Assembly: GCF_963082655.1 (NCBI RefSeq)
Contig: NC_081552.1
Span: 195,934,598 to 195,998,597 of the forward strand
Length of the DNA: 64,000 nt
Origin: Stomoxys calcitrans
Lineage: Eukaryota > Arthropoda > Insecta > Diptera > Muscidae
Direction: 5' to 3'
How positions within the stretch are numbered: position 1 is the stretch's first letter; each line of letters opens with the position of its first letter. Below, in pieces: positions 43,872 to 54,416 of this stretch. The position numbers were made by a program, and so were the translations under genes. The notes beneath the pieces are model-generated. The model was not told the DNA's origin. It worked only from the letters and a program-made list of their open reading frames with translations, and did not search any database.

Positions 43872-46661
43872 CATGCAAAAGCGTGCAAAGTTCGGCCGGG
43901 CGGAATCTTGGGAAATATGGAAGCTATATCTGATGATAGGCCGATTCGGACCGTACTTAGCACAGTTGTTGAGAGTAATAACAGAACACTATGTGCAAAA
44001 TTTCAGCCAAATCGGACAAAAATAGCGACTGCCATGGGCTCAAGAAATCAAATCGGGAGATCGGTTCATATGGGAGTTATATCAGGTTATAGACCGAATT
44101 AGACCGTTCGTGGCACATTTGTTGAAAGTCATAACAGAACACCACATGCTCAATTTCAGCCAAATCGGAAGAAAATTAAGGCTTCCAAGGCATCAAGAAG
44201 ACAAATCGGGAGATCGGTTTATATGGGAGTTATAAACCGATTTGGATCGTACTTTACACAGTTATTGGAAGTCGTAACATAACACCATGTGCAATATTTC
44301 AGTCTAATCGGATGAAAATTGTGGCTTCCAGGGCATCAAGAAGCCAAATCGGGATATCGGTTTATATGGGAGCTATATCATGTTCTTAACCGATATGGAC
44401 CGTACTTGGTCACGGATATTGAGAGGACATTGTTTTGTAGAACAAAATATTGGTCTTTTTAGTAGCCATATCCAAATATAGACCGATTTGAAACATATAC
44501 GACACGGATGTCGAAAAGCCAAATTTCAGCGAAATCGGATTATAAATATGCTTTTTATGGAGCCAAGACTTTAAATCGAGAGTTCGGTCTATATTGAATT
44601 TTATTACCAAAATCAGTGTTCGGTTCGAAATGTGTTCATTCACCGTAACGTTGCGTCCAACAGCATCTTTGAAAAAATACGGTCCAATGATTCCACCAGC
44701 GTACAAACCACACCAAACAGTGCATTTTTCGGGATGCATGGGCAGTTCTTCAACGGCTTCTGGTTGCTCTTCACTCCAAATGCGGCAATTTTGCTTATTT
44801 ACGTAGCCATTCAACCAGAAATGAGCCTCATCGCTGAACAAAATTTGTCAAAATTTGAACACATTTCGAACCGAACACTGATTTTGATAATAAAATTCAA
44901 TGATTTGCAAGCGTTGCTCGTTAGTAAGTCTATTCATGATGAAATGTCAAAGCATACTGAGCATCTTTCTCTTTGACACCATGTCTGAAATCCCACGTGA
45001 TCTGTCAAATACTAATGCATGAAAATCCTAACCTCAAAAAAATCACCCTTTATATCCAAATCTGAACCGATCTGAACCAACTTGACGAAGGATGTCGAAG
45101 GACCTAACACAACTCACTATTCCAAATTTCAGCAAAATCGGACAATAAATGCGCCTTTTATGGGCCTAAGACTTTAAATCGAGAGATCGGCCTGTATGGC
45201 AGCTATATCCAAATCTGAACCGATCTGAGCCAAATTTAGGAAGGATGTCGAAGGGTCAATGTCCCAAATTTCAGCAAAATCAGATAATAAATATGGGTTT
45301 TATGGGCCTAAGACCTTAAATCGAGAAATCGGTCTATATCCAAATTTTAACCGATCTGTGCCATATTGCAGAAGTATATTGAGGGCCTTAACTTAACTCA
45401 CTGTCCAAAATTTCGGCGTCATCGGACAATAAATGCGCCAATTATGGGCCCAAAGCCATAAATCGAGAGATCGGTCTATATGGCAGCTTTATCCAAATAT
45501 GAGCCGATCTGAGCCAAATTGAAAAAGGATGTCGAAGGGCCTAACACAACTCACTATCCCAAATTTCAGCAAAATCAGATAATAAATGTGGCTTTTATGA
45601 GCCCAAGACCTTAAATCGAGAAATCGGTCTATATGGCAGCTATATATAAAATTTGAAGCGATATCCAAATCTGAATTTGAACCGATCTGTGCCATATTGC
45701 AGAAGTATATTGAGGGGCTTAACTTAACTCACTGTCCCAAATTTCAGCGACATCGGACAGTAACTGCGTCAATTATGGGCCCAAAACCTTAAGTTGAGAG
45801 ATCGGTCTATATGGCAGCTATATCCAAATCTGAACCGATCTGAGCAGAATTGAAGAAAGATGTCGAAGGGCCTAACACATCTCAATGTCCCAAATTTTGG
45901 CACAATTGGACAGTAAATGCGGTTTTTATAGGCCCAAGAACTTAAATCGAATGATCGGTCTATATGACAGCTATATCCAAATCTGAACGGATCTTAGCCA
46001 AATTAAAGAAAGATGTCGAACGGCTTAACACAACTCACTATCCCAAATTTCAGCAAAATCAGATAATAAATGTGGCTTTTATGAGCCCAAGACCTTAAAT
46101 CGAGAAATCGGTCTGCCTAATAAGCTATATCCAAATTTTAACCGATCTGTGCCATATTACAGAAGTATATTGAGGGGCTTAACTTAACTCACTGTCTCAC
46201 TGGCAAAATCGGACAATAAATGCGCCTTTTATAGGCCTAAGACCTTAAGTCGAATGATCGGTCTATAAGGCAGCTATATACATATCTGAACCGATCAGAG
46301 CCAAATTAACGAAGCATGTCGACTGGCCTAAATTTCAACAAGATCGGAAAATAAATGTGGTTTCTATGTGCCTAAGACCCTAAATCGGCGGATCGGTCTA
46401 TATGGGGGCTATATCAAGATATAGTCTGATATAGCCCATCTTCGAAATTAATCTGCTTATGAACAAAGAAAAATTCTGTGCAAAATTTCAGCTCAATATC
46501 TCTATTTTTAAAGACTGTAGCGTGATTTCAACAGACAGACGGACGGACATGGCTCGATGGTCTTAGATTTTCACGCGGATTCAGAATATATATACTTTAT
46601 ATTTCGAATGACGAACGGAATGACAACATGAATATACCCTTCCTTCGGTGGTGGGTATAAA
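43872..46661 (-). mobile_element. Chimeric HINE: type 2 units near 3' end, type 1 units near 5' end
   Basis: The left end reads CATGCAAAAGCGTGCAAAG and TTCGGCCGGGCGGAATC; the right end is CTTCGGTGGTGGGTATAAAA. Units to about 44400 are type 2 (GGGAGATCGGTTTATATGGG), those from about 44430 to 46480 type 1 (AAATCGAGAGATCGGTCTAT). The microsatellite is at 46530-46548. A mariner remnant interrupts it at 44595-45051. The change of core type implies recombination or one HINE landing in another. Confidence 0.75.
44595..45051 (-). pseudogene. Rearranged Tc1/mariner remnant with inverted N-terminal pieces
   Basis: Read on the minus strand from 45051: an AAAGGGTGATTTTTTTGAGG tip, then NRLTNEQRLQIIEFYYQN-like N-terminal text, then the catalytic-core piece FSDEAHFWLNGYVNKQNCRI ... 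VWCGLYAGGIIGPYFF (44845-44640). It ends with an inverted second copy of the N-terminal piece (44596-44640). SDEAHFW carries the second catalytic Asp; the first and third are missing. The host HINE reads ..CGGTCTATAT before it and ATATCCAAATC after it. Confidence 0.75.
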
Positions 46662-46721
46662 AACAAAAGTGGCGACCACTGGTACATGCCGGACTTAGGA
46701 ACACTTACCCTATACCTATGT

Positions 46722-47508
46722 ATAAAGATGGGTTTCTACCGGGTACATACCCAACGCTTGGGTATTTATTAGGTAAATACCCAATAAATACGTTTTTTTT
46801 TGGGTATTTAAGTTCAGACCATATTTGGATATAGCTGCCATATAGACCGATCTCCCGATATAGAGTATTGAGCCCATGAAAGGAGAATTTTTTATCCGAT
46901 TTTGATGAAATTTGAATCAGTGAGTTTCGATTCAAAGTATTCGGTTAAATACTCTATATCGGAAAAACGATATATATAGCAGCTTTATCCAAATATGGTC
47001 CGGACCATATTTAACATGAATGGGTATAGGTCTACCAGAATGCACTGTGCTAAATTTCATCGAATTCGGATAATAAATGGATATTTTATGGCCTCAATAC
47101 CCTATATCGGAAGATCGAGCGATCTATCTATAGGGCAGCTATACCCAACTATTGTCCAATCTGAACCGCACTTTACAGAAATGGGTAGGGCTCTTTCAGC
47201 ACTCACTGTGCAAAATTTCATTGAATTCGGATGAAAAATGACCAATTTATTGCTTCAAGACTTTAAGTCTGGAGATCGGCCTATGTAGCAGTTATATATA
47301 ACTAAAATCCGATTTTATGAGATCAAAAGGTCAGGTTTATATACAAAGAATACGAAATCATCAAAAATTGTTTGGAAAATTTTTGTATACCCATGATATC
47401 TGCAAAATTATAAATACCCAGCTTTTGGGTATAAATTGGTAAATACCCGGGTATTTACCTATTTTACCAGGTAAATACCTTTGTGGTATTTACCCATCGC
47501 CCATCTCT
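46722..47508. mobile_element. hAT-like non-autonomous element, 787 bp, 8-bp target duplication
   Basis: ACCTATGT flanks it at 46714-46721 and 47509-47516. The tips are AAAGATGGG on the left and, reversed, AGAGATGGGCGATGGG on the right, with many TACCC/GGGTA palindromes (CCCAACGCTTGGGTATTTAT). The middle carries three type 5 monomers related to the HINE core. The 8-bp duplication suggests hAT; the tips are too worn to be sure. No transposase. Confidence 0.6.
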
Positions 47509-47660
47509 ACCTATGTGTATTTTTGTTATTTATCTGGTATTATGCTCAATAAAAATATTTACTCACCTTCAGTTAAACACGGCACCATAACCACACCAGA
47601 GAATCGTAGCTCCTTAATGTGATGTCTCTGAGATTATGGTTTGGGTTGCATTATTCTCAC
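47509..47660 (-). other. Candidate first exon with splice donor, unknown gene
   Basis: On the minus strand ATGGTGCCGTGTTTAACTGAAG is followed by GTGAGTAAATATT, a good donor. The short peptide would be MVPCLTE. Just upstream on that strand lies the tandem repeat of 47740-49640. This could be the first coding exon of a host gene that continues to lower coordinates, but no second exon was identified. Confidence 0.3.
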
Positions 47661-47739
47661 TGTGCAATCTGAACAACGCAAACATTCTTAGCAATTCCCC
47701 TAGACACTTTCCCTCATTCACATATTTATGTAGCTTTCA

Positions 47740-49640
47740 TTGCACAACACGATTGCACTTTAATTCCTTGTTGGCCATACAAAACACCTCATTTCAAATA
47801 ATTGTTCTTATTCCAGCCACAAAAACAAACACAAACCGAACGATCGGCCGCGAAGTTTAACATTCAACGCGAACAGCTCTGCCGGCAGAGCTAACCGAGA
47901 GCACGCACCTACGCAATTTGTAGCAAACAAATCATCGTTTGAAAACATATCGATAACAAAGCTAACAGGCAACGTTGTTATTTTAACACACTTCCCTCAT
48001 GCATTTCGTCAATTTTGTGTTCTTTGCATATGCTATTGCGAATACTGAGAGAGAGAGAGAGAGTGTGAAAGAACACCGAACAGTACTTTTGTTAAAGCAG
48101 ACACGAACAACAACATTTCCTTTGCATTTGTTTTTACATTTACCAAGCAACAGCCAATTTTGCTTTTTCCATTTCTTCTGCGCTTAACACAAAAACAAAC
48201 ACTTGAAAACATTAACCACGCATGTGTGTACTCGAATTTAATTTTGGCATGACTTTTTGATTTTGATCTTTACTTTTTTTCACTGCTTTATGTTATTTAT
48301 TTGCAAAATTTGTACCGCTTTATTTGGATTTTGCCTTCTTTAATTTTCATAACACTTTGACAAAACTTAATTCTTTATTGGCTACACAAAACACCTCATT
48401 TTAAATTATGCTCTTATTCCAGCCATAAAAACAAACCGAACGACCGACCGCGAAATTTAACATTCAACGCGAACAGCTCTGCCGGCAGAGTTAACCGACT
48501 GCACGCACCTTCATACGCAATTTGCACCAAACAAATCTCTAAAATGTCTAAGCTCTTCATTCGAAAACATAGCGATAACAAAACTAATAGGCAATGCTGT
48601 TATGTTAACACACTTTCCACATGCATTTCGTCAATTTTGTGTTCTTTGCATATGCCATTGTGAAGACTGAGAGAGAAAAAGAGTGTGAAACAGAAGCAAT
48701 CAATGAACCAAGAACACCGAACGGTACTTTTGTTAATGCAGACTTCACGAACAACATTTGCTTTGCTTTTGCTTTTACATTTGCCAAACAACAGCCAATT
48801 TTGCTTTTTCCATTTCTTCTGCGCTTAACACAAAAACAAACACTTGAAAACATTAACCACGCATGTGTGTACTCGAATTTAATTTTGGCATGACTTTTTG
48901 ATTTTGATCTTTACTTTATTTCACTGCTTTATGTTATTTATTTGCAAAATTTGTACCGCTTTATTTGGATTTTGCCTTCTTTAATTTTCATAACGCTTTG
49001 ACAAAACTTAATTCTTTATTGGCCACACAAAACACCTCATTTTAAATTATTGCCCTTATTCCAGCCATAAAAACAAACCGAACGACCGAATGCGAAGTTT
49101 AACATTCAACGCGAACAGCTCTGCCGGCAGAGCTAACCGACTGCACGCACCTTCATACGCAATTTGCACCAAACAAATCCCTAAAATGTCTAAGCTCATC
49201 GTTTGAAAACATATCGATAACAAAACTAACAGGCAATGCTGTTATGTTAACACACTTTCCACATGCATTTCGTCAATTTTGTGTTCTTTGCATATGCCGT
49301 TGTGAAGACTGAGAGTGAAAGAGAGTGTGTAACAGAAGCAATCAATGAACCAAGAACACCGAACGGTACTTTTGTTAATGCAGACTTCACGAACAACAAC
49401 ATTTCCTTTGTTTTTACATTTGCCACGCAACAGCCAGTTTTGCTTTTTCCTGTTTCTTCTTCACTTTACACAAAAACAAACACTTGAAAACATTAACCAC
49501 ACAGGTTTGTACTCGAATTTGATTTTGGCTTGGTTTTTTGATTTTGATCTTTACTTTATTTCAACTTCACTGCTTTATGTTATTTATTTGCAAAATCTGT
49601 AACGCTTTATTTAGATTTTGCCTTCTTTGATTTTCATTTG
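47740..49640 (-). repeat. Three tandem copies of a promoter-like repeat of about 640 bp
   Basis: CTGCCGGCAGAG lies at about 47879, 48479 and 49121; GCATTTCGTCAATTTTGTGT at 48001, 48622 and 49264; ATTTGGATTTTGCC-like text at about 48325, 48967 and 49610. Spacings are 600-643 bp. On the minus strand each unit has CAGTCGGTTAACTCTGCCGG (resembling an initiator), GAGA-type runs on the other strand (48048-48064 in copy 1) and a later CCAATAAAG. The units differ by small indels. Tandem LTR-like copies or an amplified promoter are both possible. Confidence 0.75.
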
Positions 49641-50582
49641 TGCACAAGGCCAATTTCAAAAGCAAGCCATGGCCAACTCTGCCAAAACACCACTTATTCA
49701 GAAAAACAAACGTCTTCTATTTACAAATTGCACATTCCTGCACATATCTTTAAAAAAAATATTTGTAGGTATCAATTTAGAATTACCCTGTGCATTCATT
49801 TTTAGAAAGCCCGAACGCGAATAATTGTTGAACGATTTAAGATCTTTACGCGCCGACCACACAAGGGAAACTAATCGAAGCAGTTACTTTCTACCCCTTA
49901 TTAGATAAATTAAGGAAGAGACAAATGTTCTTATGGTAACGATTAGTGAGGGGAGAAGAGGGTTTGTTTTGAGTATATCAAGAGCCGAACTTTTGCAATT
50001 TCGTTGCTCTTAACTCTGCTTACTTTAAGTGCGTTTTTTGGCAAAATTCCTTCTGTCCTAAAAAGAGAAAAGAAGGAGAGAGTGTCCAAATAAAAAGCTC
50101 TTTATGGGCACTCGATTGATTTGTATTTGTGTGTGTGAAGCAATCAGTCATTTACTTCGTGTTAGTACTCATTGTTGAATATTCTCTTTTTCCGTTTCCT
50201 TAGCCCTTAAATAACCAACCAAATATGTACATTGCTGATTCATTTTAATTCAATTATTATTTTATTTTATTTCTTAAAAAACAAATACTATAAAAAAAAG
50301 GTTTTACAGAATGTTTCATTAACTGGAAAAAGTGATTGATTCAGTATTTATATTAAGAGAGATTATCTATTGCAATTTCTTTACTCTATCCTTCTCTCTT
50401 TATTGTGAATTCTTTGTTTACCATACAAAAGCTAATACTAAAATATGTAGGAGCTTGATTTTTTTCGTTTCCTTTTTCTGTTTACTATTCGCAGATCTAT
50501 GAAGCATTGTTTTCAATGTTTTTGTATAGGTACGCAGTTTATTCTTGATGCGAGGGAATGTAGAAAGCCTTTCAATGTAAAA
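49641..50582. other. Unique AT-rich DNA, no gene recognised
   Basis: Pyrimidine-rich stretches near 50180 and 50390 could be splice acceptors, but no supported exon was found. Confidence 0.35.
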
Positions 50583-50855
50583 TCAGGGACTTGCCGCGTA
50601 ATACTTGCAAATTAAGACATATTGTGTGTACAAATTGTTTAGTTTTCCAGCTAATGCGTAAGAGCTCGTGAATACAGATGAAAGAGAGTTATCTAAGAAC
50701 ATGCTGCAAGCAATATTATGTTCTACTCTCAATGGGATGCTGTTTGCGTCGTTTGCATTTTCTAAATATCCATTCTTTCCCGTGAAGGAAACTATGGGAT
50801 TGAAATAACAGAGAAATTTTTGTGATCTCAAAATTAAACAGTAAATGTCAATCAA
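50490..50855 (-). pseudogene. Protein-like fragment, possibly hAT transposase C-terminus (weak)
   Basis: The minus-strand frame reads FNPIVSFTGKNGYLENANDA, VEHNIACSMFLDNSLSSVFT, then QYVLICKYYAASP, a TGA, and RLSTFPRIKNKLRTYTKT in the same frame. The last piece resembles the ERSFS.LRRIKN.LR block of hAT transposases, but the similarity is short. If right, the TGA makes it a pseudogene. It may be something else. Confidence 0.25.
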
Positions 50856-50950
50856 ACTTGGTTAACCAGAGCCTTTTGGGTCGACGCAGTCCGAGCTAAG
50901 GGTGTGGGCGGCGAACTAGCATGTAACACTGTGAGACAACGAAACAGTGG
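50856..50950 (+). pseudogene. LINE family A scrap
   Basis: CTTGGTTAACCAGAGCCTTT and GACGCAGTCCGAGCTAAGGG match 14364-14405 and 36690-36730 of family A. Only about 95 bases remain, cut by a SINE. Confidence 0.65.
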
Positions 50951-51172
50951 GTTTCCCCTCCTAATGCTGGCAACATTTGTGAGGTGCTATGCCATGTACA
51001 ACTTCTCTCCAAAGAGGTGGCGCACTGCGGCACGTCGTTCGGTCTCGGCTACAAAAAGGAGCCCCTAATCATTGAGCTTAAACTTGAATCGGACTGCACT
51101 CATTGATATGTGAGAAGTTTGCCCCTGTTCCCTAATGGAATGTTCATGGGCAAAATTTGTATTTGTTTGCCT
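50951..51172 (+). mobile_element. tRNA-SINE S1, forward orientation, head missing
   Basis: TTTCCCCTCCTAATGCTGGC through CGGCACGTCGTTCGGTCTCG and CATTGATATGTGAGAAGTTT to GGGCAAAATTTGTATTTGT. Reverse complement of the middle and 3' part of 57157-57441. The only clear forward copy of this family. Confidence 0.85.
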
Positions 51173-51179
51173 ATACTTG

Positions 51180-52360
51180 ACTTCCAAATCTTGAGTAAAT
51201 GGGCTTCTTGGGAGTAAGTTATGGCCTCATTATTGGCGTTAACGGCATTGAGTTCTCTGTCACAGAATTGCCGGATGTTTCAGCATTAGGATCTTTATCC
51301 ATAGTAGTCTTCCTAATCTCGTGAAAGTCGTTGATGGTTCCATCGCCGTGTGCCTCTTCGTAAGGCTGTGTTGGGTCTCCCGCCCCTGCACCGCCAGATG
51401 TTTCAGTATTAAGATCTTAGCTTATCCTAGTCTTAACAATATTGAGAGAGTCGGCGATTGTGTCGTCGTCGGCCGCCTGTCCGTTAGGCGTTATCAAGTG
51501 CCCGGCCACTGCACCGCCTGATGGCTCAATATGACGATATTTGCCTATCCTAGTCCTCCCAATCTTGAAAAAGACGGCCATGCCCCCGTAGTACGCCATG
51601 CCTTTAGCCTTAGCAAAACTTGTCACGGAGACTTGATCAAGGAGAGTTCCTTCCTCCTTCTCCTTCCAATGGAAAACCTCCAACTTCTTAACGACTAAAT
51701 TTTAGTTTTGCTTGTTTAAGACTTTCATCATGCATTCCTTCGCGATTTCGCCGCCCATGTGAGGAGATAAAGGAGGATAGTTCCTTCCTCCTTCTCCTCC
51801 CTGTGCAAAACCTCCCATTTCTTAACGATTAAATCTTGGTTTGCTTGTTTAAGACTTCCATCATGCGATCCGTCGCAATTTCGCCGCCCACATCCTTGAT
51901 GAAAACCGTCGCCTTTGTGAGCTGTGGGATGTCCATCTTTCTCACAAGGTCAAGATTTGAGTCCCAGAGAGTGTGGGTACTTTCAAAGAGATTTTTGACG
52001 GTATCAATACATTCCGTTGACACGAAGCGCAGCGTAAAGATGGCTCCTCTATACTCGCAATACATGCTCGATAACTCGATCCTACCGGATGCACTGCTGA
52101 TATCGATGACTGCATAAGTCATCTCCTCTCTGTTGTTCTTCCTTGCCACTCTGGTGTTAAAGGGCGGCTCCTTACCTTCTTCAACGACCATCTTCCCCTT
52201 CTGTGATGACTGCGACATCCTTTTGGAAGTCACAGTCCTCCATGAAGACTCAGGGACCGTGCGCGCTTCCTTCGTAACTGTTGACTCCCTTCTCAGGACA
52301 CTGCCTGCCGTCTCCATTGCGGGAGGGATGGCCTGGTCTTCTCAGAGTATTTAAAAGCGG
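51180..52360 (-). pseudogene. LINE ORF1 (gag-like) remnant with tandem duplications
   Basis: The minus-strand frame 52317-51829 encodes 162 residues: METAGSVLRRE at the start, a basic Ser/Lys-rich first third, EEMTYAVIDISSASGRIELS in the middle and IPQLTKATVFIKDVGGEIAT at the end. This looks like the nucleic-acid-binding ORF1 of some I/LOA-type LINEs (ending ..VLNKQNK..). Next comes a 134-bp duplication (copies from about 51645 and 51779), then 2.6 copies of a 123-bp tandem repeat (about 51273, 51396, 51519). Frames are broken between these parts. The family is inferred. Confidence 0.5.
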
Positions 52361-52559
52361 GGAGCTCCTTTTTATTCTTCAGCATCTTAGCAGTGTTATG
52401 CTCTTCGAGAGATGTGATTATCTTCCATTCCATCCAGCATCCTGCGCCTTCTCTGTCTCCTTCGTGGTGCCCCGGATTTCTTTCTCGGTCTTCTTGTGAG
52501 CGTAACAGAGTTAAAGCTCACTTCTTAAAAACAATCACTGGAAGCGAAGAAAAACAGTT

Positions 52560-52930
52560 CTCAATGTAACAGTTCCCACTCTGTCCACTACCTTTGATCC
52601 ATCCATGTAACATGATCTTCCGGATGGCAATACAAGGGTTCCGTCAATTGAAGACTGTGCCGCTGGCAGCAATGCCTCGCATTCGACTTTAAGGTTCATT
52701 TCAGATATCCGATTGAAAACCTCTTACCGTCCTTCCAGGTTTCCTATCGTCGCTTCGATTAAACCGCGATGGTATGAGCTGCTCCCATCCTCAACCCAAT
52801 CTCCCATCGGCTTAAATCTCATAGCCGCAGTGGCTGCCTCACACATAATCTGTATGTCAATGGATCGGATATCGAGAATAGTCTCCAGTGCCCTAGTAGG
52901 TGTGGTCCTCATCGCTCCCCCTATGCCACG
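52560..52930 (-). pseudogene. LINE family A fragment: thumb end and RNase H start
   Basis: On the minus strand: MRTTPTRALETILDIRSIDI, CEAATAAMRF, then VECEALLPAAQSSI and RSCYMDGSKVVDRVGT. It matches 13709-14000 of copy 1. In YMDGSK the first catalytic Asp is kept. It ends in ORF1-like DNA on one side and a HINE on the other. Confidence 0.8.
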
Positions 52931-53632
52931 GATTTGGACTGTACTTGGCACAATTATTGGAAGCCGTAACAGAACAGCTCAGGCAAAATATCAGACAAAT
53001 CGGATAAAAATTGTGGCTTCCAGGGGCCCAAGAAGTTAAATCGGGAGATCCAAATCTGTATCCGATATGGCCCATTTGCAATCCCCAACAACCTATATCA
53101 AAACTAGGTTTCTGTGCAAAATTTCAAGTGGAGAAAATTTCAATGGAGAAAGTCGTACAAAATTGAAGCCAAACCGGTTAAAAATTGTGGCTTCCATTAG
53201 ATCAAGATGTCAAATAGGGACATCGGTTTATATGGTAGCTATACCAGGTTATAGACCGATTGAGGCTTTACTTGGTACAGTTGTTGGAAATCATCACTGA
53301 GTACTATGGGCAAAATTTTAGCCAAACCGGACAAAATTTGCGCCTTCCAGGGGCCCAAGAAGCTAAATTGGGAGATCGGTTTATATGGGAGCTATATCCA
53401 AATCTGAACCGATATGGCCCATTTGCAATCTCCAACAACCTGCATCAATATTAAGTAGCTGTGAAAATATTAAGCGACCGCTATCGTGATTTCGACAGAC
53501 GGACGGACGGACGGACATGCTGAGACGATCCAGAATATATATACTATATGAGGTCCGAGATCAATATTTCGAGGTGTTACAAACGGAATGACTAGATTAG
53601 TACTCCCCCATCCTATGGTGATGGGTATTAAA
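52931..53632 (-). mobile_element. HINE, type 2 core, 3' end missing
   Basis: About four units, partly rearranged (a microsatellite-proximal piece CAATCCCCAACAACCTATAT occurs at about 53080 and again near 53428), then GACAGACGGACGGACGGACG at about 53495 and CATCCTATGGTGATGGGTAT. The hairpin end is lost at the LINE junction. The repeated proximal piece suggests two copies recombined. Confidence 0.7.
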
Positions 53633-54416
53633 ATGAAGAATCGTCGCCTTCGATTAATTTGATATAAAGGGCCCAACCAAAGTTTGAACTGAGAACTCTA
53701 AACCCTTTGCTATACCGATGTAATGCCGTCACACTAGCCTGAAATTTCCCAACCCCCAGTTTGGCTGTTGTACTGTATAATCGGTGGTATTTCCTTCAGC
53801 AAGACCAAAGAATCTTTGTTTCATTCTAAGACAAACTCACATACCAAAACACTTCAATTTGGTCAATTTGGAGAAAGGTGGACCATTCATAAAAGATTTA
53901 TTTACCCATTGGCTTTAACTCGACCCACTTGGAATCCGTTACTATGGCCAACAAATAAAATACCTCAATGCCTATTAATGGAGAAAAAAAAACTGGGCTA
54001 TAGCTTGCCACCCAGACTTATGTTTCGATGTCATTAAAAGCACTTAGACGACTGACTAATCGTACATACCTTCATCTTAATTCGAAGAGGCGTTAATAGC
54101 CTAAATAACCTACAATTATGGCTTAATGACTTCAATGACCACATCAAATCCGGACCATCTTCGGAAAAAAAACAAAACAACCATCACAAGTACTTGAACA
54201 ACTGGAGAGAAGAGAAAAAATTTTAACTAAATTATGTGCGGCCTACTCCATTCATCTCATCCATCGATGCATGGCATAGCAATTAAACATTTCATGTTCT
54301 CACTTAAAAATCGTTACTAATTTGTTATAGACATTAAATACTAGCGATATATACATGGGGGGAGAGTGGAGGAGGCAACACCCCTTTCACTGCAGACACA
54401 GTGGATCAGATCAAGG
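53633..54416. other. Unique DNA, no gene recognised
   Basis: A forward frame at 53768-54037 has no recognisable motif. Otherwise AT-rich. Confidence 0.4.

Noticed and set aside
46722..47508. Telomere-type repeat because of many TACCC/GGGTA strings
   Set aside because: The strings are irregular palindromes inside an element bounded by an 8-bp duplication, not a tandem telomeric array.
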